NCBI GenBank assembly: GCA_902773055.1
Contig: CACYCZ010000054.1
Coordinates: 1-33,035 of the forward strand
Direction of reading: 5' to 3'
DNA from: an uncultured Bacteroidales bacterium
GTDB lineage: Bacteria; Bacteroidota; Bacteroidia; Bacteroidales; Bacteroidaceae
DNA length: 33,035 bases
Shown: positions 8,183 through 15,507 of the stretch, in pieces
Position numbering within the stretch: the stretch's first letter is position 1
How the letters are laid out: each line of letters begins with the position of its first letter
Program-made: the position numbers and the translations under genes
The notes under the pieces: generated by a model
What the model saw: the letters and a program-made list of their open reading frames with translations, nothing else
Database searches by the model: none
What the model was told of the DNA's origin: nothing

Positions 8183-11100
8183 ATGAGTATGAAAAGATTC
8201 ATGTTAATTTTCGCATGTCTGCTGTTTGCGGCAGGCAGTGCAATGGCACAGTCCGTACAGAAGATAACAGGTACTGTTACTTCGGCTGAGACTGGTGAAC
8301 CTCTTATGGGTGCTCAAGTGTTTGTAAACGGAACGTCTCACGGTACCGTTTCTGACACCAATGGTAAATTTACTATTGCCAATGTACCCGTAAAGTACAA
8401 GCAACTGACAGTTTCATATTTGGGAAAGGAAACCAAGGTCGTTCCCATATCTGCAATCCTGAATATTGCATTGAGGGATAACTCCAAGTTCCTGGATGAG
8501 GCAGTCGTAGTTGCTTATGGTACTGCTAAGAAGTCTTCTCTTACCGGTGCGGTAGAAAAGGTTGACAAGGAAGTCATCGAGAAGACTATCGGAACAAGTG
8601 TAACGGGTGCCCTGGAAGGTGCTGCTCCCGGTGTTCAGGTAAACAACACCTATGGTGAGCCTGGTACCGACCCGACTATCCGTATCCGTGGTTTCGGTTC
8701 TGTAAACGGCAGCAACGCTCCGTTGTATGTATTGGACGGAAACATCTACAATGGTAACATCTCTGACTTGAATGCAAACGATATCGAGTCTATGACCGTG
8801 TTGAAAGACGCTTCTGCAGCAGCCCTCTATGGTAACCGTGCTGCCAACGGTGTCATCATCATCACGACAAAGAGCGGTAAGAATTCTACCAAGCCCACTG
8901 TAACCTTGAATATCAACCAGGGTTCTTATTCCCGTGGTATCAGCGAGTACGACCGTCTTGGTCCGGACCAGTGGATGGAAGCTCAGTGGCTGGGTATGAG
9001 AAACAACCGTATGTCAAATACTGCTACTCATGAAGACCTTGCTACAGCTTCAGCTTATGCAACAGCCAACCTTGTCAGCGACAAGCTTAAGCTCAATATC
9101 TATGGCGATGCCAACGGCAATCCTTTGGCTAATAACCAGTTGTTTGATGCCAACGGCAAACTCGTTGCAGGTGCAAGGGTTCTCCCCGGCTACACCGACC
9201 TGGATTGGCAGGATGCCCTTCAGAGACACGGTCACCGTCAGGAGTATAATGCCAGCTTTACCAATTCAGGCGACAAGTACGATGTATATGCTTCTGTAGG
9301 CTTCATGAACGAGAAGGGTTATATCATTAACACCAACTTCAAGCGTTACACCGGCCGTCTGAACGGTTCTTTCACCCCGACAAAATGGTTCAAGGGTGGT
9401 GTAAACCTCGCAGCCAGCTCTCAGGAGCAAAACTACAATGAGAATGCTTACGGTACATACTATGCCAACCCATTCTATACAACACGTATGGAAGCTCCTA
9501 TCTATCCTATCTATCTCCACAATGCCGACGGTTCCATCGTAACCGATGCCAACGGAGAGCCTGTATATGATACTGAGAGCGACTGGCGTACCAACCGTCA
9601 CATCATCTATGAACGTAAGACTGACTGGCAGAGAGCCAACCGTCTCACTGTTGAAGCCGGTGCCTTTGCAACATTCATGCTGCCTTACAACTTCAACCTG
9701 ACATTCAAGGGCAACAAGAACCTGAGGAGCATTTCCATGAATGAATACAACAACCCGCTGATTGGTGACGGTGCTACAAACAACGGTCGTATGAAAAATA
9801 CTGAATACGACTATGAGACAACCGTGTTCCAGCAGCAGCTCGACTGGGGTAAGGATTTCGGTCTGCACCATGTTGACGCCCTCTTGGCTCATGAAAGCTA
9901 TGAATGGACACGCCGCTATGGCTCGGCCATGAAGAACGACATGTCTATCCCCGGCATCTATGTAATGCAGAACTTCAACGGTATGAACAATATCTATGGC
10001 TACAACGACGTAGATAAGGTAGAATCCTACCTGGGTCGTTTACGCTATAACTACGCAGAGAAGTACTTCGGTGAGTTCAGCCTCCGTCGTGACGGTTCTT
10101 CCCGTTTCTCTCAGGACAACCGTTGGGGTACCTTCTGGTCAATCGGTGGCGCATGGGACTTCTCTAAGGAAGACTTCATCAAGAATGCCGCTCCATGGCT
10201 TGACTTCGGCAAGTTCCGTGTAAGTCTTGGTCAGGTTGGTAACAACCAGGGTATTGACTACTATGCATATCAGGCCCTCTACGGTCTTGAACTCAACGCC
10301 GGAAGCGGTGCCCTGCTTAAGCAGCAGCTCGCAGCCAACGAACTGAAGTGGGAAACCACACAGACCTTTGACATCGGTATCGATGCACGCCTGTTCAACC
10401 GTTGGAACCTCAGCGTAGGCTACTTTGACAAGCAGTCTAAAGACCTCCTCTTCGAGGTTCGTCTGCCGGGTTCTGCAGGTTACTACCTCTGGGGTTCTAC
10501 CTACAGTATGACACAATGGAAGAATATCGGTAAGGTTTCCAACCGCGGTTGGGAAATCAGTACAGACGTTGACGTTTGGAAGAACAAGGATTGGAAGATC
10601 AACGTAGGTGCCGACATTACATTCCTGAAGAATAAGGTAAAGAAACTGCCCGACCATCAGGGTATGGCAAACGGTACATATCGCCGTATCGAGGAAGGCC
10701 ATTCTCTCTATGAGTTCTATACATACCACTTCGAAGGTGTAGACCAGATGACCGGTAATGCCCTCTATACTCTTGATCCTGATCAGGAAGCCGATGCTCA
10801 AGCAGCAGGTTTCCTGGAGGAAATCAATGGTGTGAAATATACTACCAACACTGTATACGGCAAGAAGGACTGGGCTGGTTCAGCTATTCCTACAGCCTAT
10901 GGCTCATTCCATACTACAGTATCTTGGAGAGGCCTGTCTCTCTATATGTTGATGACCTATTCTCTCGGCGGCAAGCTGATGGATACCGGTTACCAGACCT
11001 TGATGGGTACTGCAGGCTCTACGGCAAGAGCTCTCCACAAGGATATTCTGAAGTCATGGTCAGGTGTACCCGACGGTATGACTGCCACTTCTCCTAACCG

Positions 11101-11407
11101 TATCTGGAGAGACGGTGTACCTGTAATCGACAATGGTCTGTCTTCTTACAACAACGCTCTTTCCGACCGCTTCCTGACAAGTGCACGCTACCTCGTCATG
11201 AAGAACATCACCTTGAGCTACGACCTGCCTCTGAGCTGGATCAGCAAGTTTGACCTCACTGGTCTGCAGGTAAAGGTTGGATGCGAGAACCTCTTCACAG
11301 CAACCTCACGCAAGGGTATCAATCCTCAGTATGGTTTCGAAGGTACACAGGATGCTACCTATACCACTGCACGTATCTTCAACGTAGGCTTGACAGTGAA
11401 ATTCTAA
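8183..11407 (+). CDS. susC: SusC/RagA family TonB-linked outer-membrane transporter
   Basis: The protein has 1074 residues from the chosen ATG at 8183 (MSMKRFMLIF). The open frame continues upstream to 8135, but only the later ATG places a signal peptide (to about SAMAQ) at the N-terminus; ATG 8189 is equally possible. After the signal come a carboxypeptidase-regulatory-like beta domain (ITGTVTSAETGEPLMGAQVF), the TonB-box/signature region LDEAVVVAYGTAKKSSLTGA, a plug domain (RIRGFGSVNGSNAPLYVLDG, DASAAALYGNRAANGVIIIT) and a large beta-barrel ending in a terminal phenylalanine (NVGLTVKF), as required for BAM insertion. It forms a lidded importer with the SusD partner 37 bases downstream. No sigma/anti-sigma or hybrid two-component regulator and no glycoside hydrolase is adjacent. 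The ligand is therefore not obviously a glycan, and peptides are an alternative. Confidence 0.95.
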   Translation: MSMKRFMLIFACLLFAAGSAMAQSVQKITGTVTSAETGEPLMGAQVFVNGTSHGTVSDTNGKFTIANVPVKYKQLTVSYLGKETKVVPISAILNIALRDNSKFLDEAVVVAYGTAKKSSLTGAVEKVDKEVIEKTIGTSVTGALEGAAPGVQVNNTYGEPGTDPTIRIRGFGSVNGSNAPLYVLDGNIYNGNISDLNANDIESMTVLKDASAAALYGNRAANGVIIITTKSGKNSTKPTVTLNINQGSYSRGISEYDRLGPDQWMEAQWLGMRNNRMSNTATHEDLATASAYATANLVSDKLKLNIYGDANGNPLANNQLFDANGKLVAGARVLPGYTDLDWQDALQRHGHRQEYNASFTNSGDKYDVYASVGFMNEKGYIINTNFKRYTGRLNGSFTPTKWFKGGVNLAASSQEQNYNENAYGTYYANPFYTTRMEAPIYPIYLHNADGSIVTDANGEPVYDTESDWRTNRHIIYERKTDWQRANRLTVEAGAFATFMLPYNFNLTFKGNKNLRSISMNEYNNPLIGDGATNNGRMKNTEYDYETTVFQQQLDWGKDFGLHHVDALLAHESYEWTRRYGSAMKNDMSIPGIYVMQNFNGMNNIYGYNDVDKVESYLGRLRYNYAEKYFGEFSLRRDGSSRFSQDNRWGTFWSIGGAWDFSKEDFIKNAAPWLDFGKFRVSLGQVGNNQGIDYYAYQALYGLELNAGSGALLKQQLAANELKWETTQTFDIGIDARLFNRWNLSVGYFDKQSKDLLFEVRLPGSAGYYLWGSTYSMTQWKNIGKVSNRGWEISTDVDVWKNKDWKINVGADITFLKNKVKKLPDHQGMANGTYRRIEEGHSLYEFYTYHFEGVDQMTGNALYTLDPDQEADAQAAGFLEEINGVKYTTNTVYGKKDWAGSAIPTAYGSFHTTVSWRGLSLYMLMTYSLGGKLMDTGYQTLMGTAGSTARALHKDILKSWSGVPDGMTATSPNRIWRDGVPVIDNGLSSYNNALSDRFLTSARYLVMKNITLSYDLPLSWISKFDLTGLQVKVGCENLFTATSRKGINPQYGFEGTQDATYTTARIFNVGLTVKF

Positions 11408-11444
11408 TCAGTGATATATTATAATAACTCAAAAAATAAAGAAT

Positions 11445-13100
11445 ATGAAATATATTAGCAATCTTGTCGCTGGTCTGCTCACCTTTGCAGCATTGACAAC
11501 ATCTTGTGAACATCATTTTCTTGACACCGCTCCGACAAGTGCAGTTTCAACTACATCAGCATTTGCTACTACAGACAATGTGAAGATGGTAGTGAACAGT
11601 CTTGCCGAGATGATGTGTACACAGCACAATGACGCCTACTCTCAGGGTTGCTGCGGTGAAAACCGTATCCGCTCTATCTATGAGGAATATCTGTCTCAGG
11701 AATTTGTTTACAACCAGTTTGCTCCGGGTTGGGATACTTGGATGAACGGTGAAGAATTCCCGCAGAACAATAATTCCTATGGAACATACCCTTGGTCTTA
11801 CTATTATGAAATCATTGTTGACGCCAACTCTATCATCAATAATGTCGATGCTGCTGATGGCCCCATTGATGAAAAGCAATTCTACAAGGCTCAGGCTCTG
11901 ACATTCCGTGCATACGCTTACACTCAGTTGGTTAAGTATTATGCCAAGGCATGGAAGAACAGCAACAACGGTGCATGTGGTGCCATACCCCGCCGTGTTG
12001 ACGAGTCTACCAGTGCCTTGCCGGTATCTACCTTGGCAGAAATCTATACGCAGATTTATGACGACTGCGATGAAGCTGTCGACCTCTTTACACAGAGCGG
12101 TATCGACCGTGCTCCGGGTGAAGTATGGTTGCCCAACCTCAACGTGGCTTATGCCGTTAAGGCTCGTGCTGCCCTCAACCGTGAGGACTACGGCGAGGCT
12201 CTGCGTTGCGCTAAGCTGGCCCGTGCAGGCTATCCTTTGATGAGCAATGATGCCTATGCTTCAGGCTTCTGCACTCCGACAAGCGAATGGCTCTTCGGTA
12301 GCTATGCCGGTGAGGAAGAAAACAATTGGTATTGGACATTCGGTACTCAGTTTGCTTGCAACGGTTACTATGCAAGCCGCAGTCAGTATGGAGCAGGCGC
12401 CATTGAGAAACCGCTGACCGACATTATTCCCGACAACGATGCCCGTAAGGCCATGTTCCTTACAGTGGATAAATTCCCGGGTTATGATTTCAGCTATGTT
12501 CCACCTTCTGCCGCAGCTCCTACAGGTTCTACGATCTTCAATCAGACAATGGGTTACTTCCTGGATGACGATTTGTGGGATGACGCTGAAGCCTACATCG
12601 CCAGCAGAACTCCTGCAGGCTTGGCAGCAGCTTATGCTACAGGTTATTACTATATGGGTGCCCAACTCAAGTTCTGGGTATTCGGTTCTCCAGGTCTGAG
12701 CTACCTCTGCTTCATGCGTTCTTCTGAAATGGTATTGATTGAGGCAGAAGCCAACTACTTCCTCGGCAATACGACAGATGCACAGAATGCACTTGTAGAA
12801 CTGAACGCTACTTCCGGACGTCAGCCGGGTTACACCTGCACAAAGACTGGTGACGACCTGTTCACTGAAATCCGCAACTACCGTGAACTCGAACTCTGGG
12901 GTGAAGGATTCAACTGGTATGACCACAAGCGTTGGAACCTGCCTATCGTTCGTAAGTCTTTTGCTGACGGCGGTAACTGCCACACTGCAACATCTCTGAC
13001 AATTCCTGTTGATGCTGCTCACAACTGGTGGACATACTGTATCCCCGAAACAGAAACTGATTACAACGATCAGCTGACCAAGACCAGCAATCTGGAATAA
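11445..13100 (+). CDS. susD: SusD/RagB family nutrient-binding outer-membrane lipoprotein
   Basis: The 551-residue surface lipoprotein has a lipoprotein signal with an acceptor cysteine at C21 (LTTSCEHHFLD), followed by the usual SusD N-terminal helices with tetratricopeptide-like character (YKAQALTFRAYAYTQLVKYY, VAYAVKARAALNREDYGEAL). The C-terminal SusD domain shows LCFMRSSEMVLIEAEANYF, IRNYRELELWGEGFNWYDHK and RWNLP, all family landmarks. It caps the SusC barrel and binds the ligand before import. The spacing from susC (37 bases, no terminator) indicates one transcript. The 250-420 region is rich in Tyr, Trp, Gly and Ala, as in ligand-contacting loops, but the sequence alone does not identify the ligand. 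A perfect hairpin follows the stop. Confidence 0.95.
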   Translation: MKYISNLVAGLLTFAALTTSCEHHFLDTAPTSAVSTTSAFATTDNVKMVVNSLAEMMCTQHNDAYSQGCCGENRIRSIYEEYLSQEFVYNQFAPGWDTWMNGEEFPQNNNSYGTYPWSYYYEIIVDANSIINNVDAADGPIDEKQFYKAQALTFRAYAYTQLVKYYAKAWKNSNNGACGAIPRRVDESTSALPVSTLAEIYTQIYDDCDEAVDLFTQSGIDRAPGEVWLPNLNVAYAVKARAALNREDYGEALRCAKLARAGYPLMSNDAYASGFCTPTSEWLFGSYAGEEENNWYWTFGTQFACNGYYASRSQYGAGAIEKPLTDIIPDNDARKAMFLTVDKFPGYDFSYVPPSAAAPTGSTIFNQTMGYFLDDDLWDDAEAYIASRTPAGLAAAYATGYYYMGAQLKFWVFGSPGLSYLCFMRSSEMVLIEAEANYFLGNTTDAQNALVELNATSGRQPGYTCTKTGDDLFTEIRNYRELELWGEGFNWYDHKRWNLPIVRKSFADGGNCHTATSLTIPVDAAHNWWTYCIPETETDYNDQLTKTSNLE

Positions 13101-13121
13101 AAAAAATGACTGTAAACCTTT

Positions 13122-13165
13122 ATGCTCCGCAGGCGGAAGTCTGCGGAGCATAATTTTCTCTTTTA
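13122..13165 (+). terminator. Intercistronic hairpin/terminator between susD and the C10 protease gene
   Basis: A perfect 11-bp GC-rich stem (13122-13132 with 13141-13151) and an 8-base loop are followed by AATTTTCTCTTTTATTT. It begins 21 bases after the susD stop and ends 22 bases before the next ATG, so it could act as a partial terminator or an RNA-stability element. Confidence 0.85.
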
Positions 13166-13172
13166 TTTGCTC

Positions 13173-14831
13173 ATGAAGAAATTATTACTCATACTTTTTG
13201 TCTGCCTGTCTTATACGCTGGCCGATGCAGGAGTGCGCTCTGCTTTTGAAATGCAGAAAATAGCCTTCAGCCAGCTGAAATCGTTCAGACAGACCCCACC
13301 GGCTAATTCGAGGCTTCTCAGTGCAAACCAGATTATATGCGTGGACGACGCCAAGGCGTATAGTGTATACGAGGTCCATGACATGGGCTTTGTCATTGTA
13401 GGCAAAGATACCCGCCTGCCAGAGGTGCTGGGGTATTCCAAGACGGCATACGATGCCGACAATATGCCCGACGGCCTGAAATACTGGTTGTCACAGGTAT
13501 CCGAGGCATGTGCCAAGGGAGTTCCTCTGACAGTGCGCAAGCGTCAGGTAGAACCCATAGAGCCTTTCGTTACTACGCGCTGGGGACAGGACGAGCCTTA
13601 TAATCTCCTCACGCCCAAACTGGGTAGCCGGAGTACTCCTACAGGTTGCGTGGCGACGGCTATGGCACAAGCCATAAACTATATGCAGTATCCCGAATCA
13701 GCCGCTTTTACAGGGAAGTATTATCTGGGAGAGAATGACGAAACCGGTAATAGCGGGACGGTAAACAGCACATATACCTACCCCTTGAAAATGGCCTACG
13801 GTCAGTATGCAGATGCTGACGGTGTTACACAGACAATGGAATATACAAACGATGAAGCCAATGCTGTTGCTACGTTGATGCGTGACTGCGGTTATGCTGT
13901 TGAGATGCAATATACAACGTCAGGCAGTGGAGCCTTTATGGGTGATGCCGGCGCAGCACTGATATCTAAGTTCAAATACCCGGCTACCAACATTAAGACA
14001 TATTACAGGGATTACTATGCTGAAGACGAATGGTTTGATATCGTTCATACCGAGCTGGCAAACAAAAATCCTGTACTCTATGGTGGCAGCGACAAGCAGT
14101 TCGGCGGTCACGCCTTTGTCTTCGCTGGAATGGATGAGACAGGTAAGGTTTATGTCAACTGGGGCTGGGACGGCTCCCAAGATGGATTCTATGACATTCT
14201 GTTGCTTAATCCGCAGTTGTATTATTTTACAACGGGCAATGATATGGTCACCGGTATAAGGAAAACCAAAGAACTGGATTGTGACAAGAATATCTATCAG
14301 TTTTTAACAGATGCTCCCTATACATTTAAATTCTTGGACAAAAAGAATATGTCTCTGACATTAAATGGCTCTTTGTATAATGCCGGTGTCTATTCGTCGC
14401 GATTTAATTTGGACATTGTGGCCGAAAATACGGAAACCCAAGAAGCTGTGTCTATCGCCAATATCGTAGAAAGAGTTTCAATCCAGACTTTCTATGGATT
14501 TCAGGCTGGAACAGATACTACGGAATATGAGCAATTGGCTCCGGGCCAGTATAAATTGTATATAGGCGTAAAGCGTAATTCTGACAGCAAATGGACCCTT
14601 GTCAGGACCATAGGCGGTGAAGTGTGGTATAATATCTCTGTCGCTTCTGATGGTACAGTGACATTGGATGAGACTCCTGTCTATACAGGAATCACTGCAC
14701 CGAAAGTTTATACAGGTGTATCTAAGGCTGCCGGCCGCTTCAAAGGGACTTATGACCTGCAAGGGCGGAGTGTCAATTCAGACTATCGTGGCGTCATGAT
14801 AAAGGATGGCAGGAAAGTGCTGAAAAGATAG
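13173..14831 (+). CDS. C10 family cysteine peptidase (streptopain/prevotellin type), secreted, with C-terminal sorting-like end
   Basis: The 552-residue protein starts at ATG 13173, which gives a clean signal peptide (MKKLLLILFVCLSYTLADA). The longer frame from 13122 runs through the terminator stem and is rejected. A Spi-like prodomain follows (YSVYEVHDMGFVIVGKDTRL, about residues 20-125). The mature protease carries C159 (STPTGCVATAMAQ), H313 (FGGHAFVFAGMD) and N329 with W332 (VYVNWGWDG), which complete the papain-fold C10 active site. After about residue 365 comes a beta-rich C-terminal extension ending TYDLQGRSVNSDYRGVMIKDGRKVLKR in short form, a pattern common at the C-termini of Prevotella secreted proteins and similar to T9SS sorting regions. 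Export by the T9SS is inferred. Position after susD suggests that it supplies peptides to the SusCD importer. Confidence 0.9.
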   Translation: MKKLLLILFVCLSYTLADAGVRSAFEMQKIAFSQLKSFRQTPPANSRLLSANQIICVDDAKAYSVYEVHDMGFVIVGKDTRLPEVLGYSKTAYDADNMPDGLKYWLSQVSEACAKGVPLTVRKRQVEPIEPFVTTRWGQDEPYNLLTPKLGSRSTPTGCVATAMAQAINYMQYPESAAFTGKYYLGENDETGNSGTVNSTYTYPLKMAYGQYADADGVTQTMEYTNDEANAVATLMRDCGYAVEMQYTTSGSGAFMGDAGAALISKFKYPATNIKTYYRDYYAEDEWFDIVHTELANKNPVLYGGSDKQFGGHAFVFAGMDETGKVYVNWGWDGSQDGFYDILLLNPQLYYFTTGNDMVTGIRKTKELDCDKNIYQFLTDAPYTFKFLDKKNMSLTLNGSLYNAGVYSSRFNLDIVAENTETQEAVSIANIVERVSIQTFYGFQAGTDTTEYEQLAPGQYKLYIGVKRNSDSKWTLVRTIGGEVWYNISVASDGTVTLDETPVYTGITAPKVYTGVSKAAGRFKGTYDLQGRSVNSDYRGVMIKDGRKVLKR

Positions 14832-14867
14832 CATGCAGCGGAGATAATCAATAAAGAAAAATAAATG

Positions 14868-14910
14868 AAATCAGGGCGCAAGACATATAATGTATCTTGC
14901 GCCCTGATTT
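14868..14910. terminator. Bidirectional terminator between C10 protease and pnuC
   Basis: A perfect 16-bp inverted repeat (14868-14883 with 14895-14910) has an 11-base loop. A-rich sequence lies on one side and T-rich on the other, between convergent genes, so it can serve both strands. Confidence 0.9.
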
Positions 14911-14929
14911 CGTATAGAAGCCTGATGCT

Positions 14930-15505
14930 TCAGTTCATCATGGTTTTCCATTTCCGGTAGCCGAAGATGGCGATGACAGTGTATAGGCAATAAAGAGAGG
15001 CTGTGAAGTAAATGCCTTTGTAGATATAGAGGCCTGTACAAACCATATCCACGGCAATCCAGATAAGCCATTGCTCAACATATTTGCGGGCCAAAAGCCA
15101 TAAACCGATGATGCTTGCTGCCGTGGTGAAGGAATCCCAATAGGGCACGTTGCTGTTGGTAAAAGAGATGAGGATCCAGGCGATGATTGTCCATATAAGC
15201 AACAGGATGATGCCGAGATACTTCCAGTAGGCTGTCGGCGTAGAAGTAATGGGAAGGACTTTCTCTTCTTTCTTCTTGCCGTATTTCCATACAAGAAATC
15301 CGTACAGTGCGGCAATCAGATAATAAATTTGTATGCCAAAGTCGGCATACAGCCCATGCTGGTAGTAGACAAACATGTATATAGCTGGCATGATGATACT
15401 TGTCAGCCAGAGATAGATAGAAGCCTTCCATTCCAGGTACAGGTAGATTAAGCCCACAGTTGTACCCAGAATCTCGAGCCAGTTGGTTTGGAGATATTCA
15501 GTCAT
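14930..15505 (-). CDS. pnuC: PnuC/PnuT family vitamin transporter, probably thiamine
   Basis: The 191-residue, strongly hydrophobic membrane protein has about seven segments and matches the PnuC family. The start is the ATG at 15505, two bases after the receptor stop; the longer frame up to 15811 only shadows the receptor gene. Family features include the N-terminal LQTNWLEILGTTVGLIYLYL and LYADFGIQIYYLIAALYGFL with WKYGKK, and the C-terminal WLIWIAVDMVCTGLYIYKG followed by FGYRKWK. PnuC proteins facilitate diffusion of nicotinamide riboside, but a subgroup (PnuT) carries thiamine. The upstream TPP riboswitch and the co-transcribed TonB receptor make thiamine the likely substrate here. No thiamine pyrophosphokinase gene follows: the gene ends at a terminator. 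Confidence 0.92.
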   Translation of the reverse strand: MTEYLQTNWLEILGTTVGLIYLYLEWKASIYLWLTSIIMPAIYMFVYYQHGLYADFGIQIYYLIAALYGFLVWKYGKKKEEKVLPITSTPTAYWKYLGIILLLIWTIIAWILISFTNSNVPYWDSFTTAASIIGLWLLARKYVEQWLIWIAVDMVCTGLYIYKGIYFTASLYCLYTVIAIFGYRKWKTMMN

Positions 15506-15507
15506 GA

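Noticed and set aside
9266-10801. Two long antisense frames (9266-9892 and 10139-10801) inside susC
   Set aside because: Both are shadows of susC with no protein features, and their composition mirrors the codons of the sense strand.
12261-13151. A 296-codon open frame antisense to susD
   Set aside because: It lies wholly opposite a secure gene, has no recognisable domain or promoter, and runs into the terminator hairpin. Long antisense frames here follow from the codon usage of susC/susD.
13122-13172. An upstream start for the C10 protease at 13122
   Set aside because: These codons form the terminator stem-loop, and the signal peptide begins at 13173.
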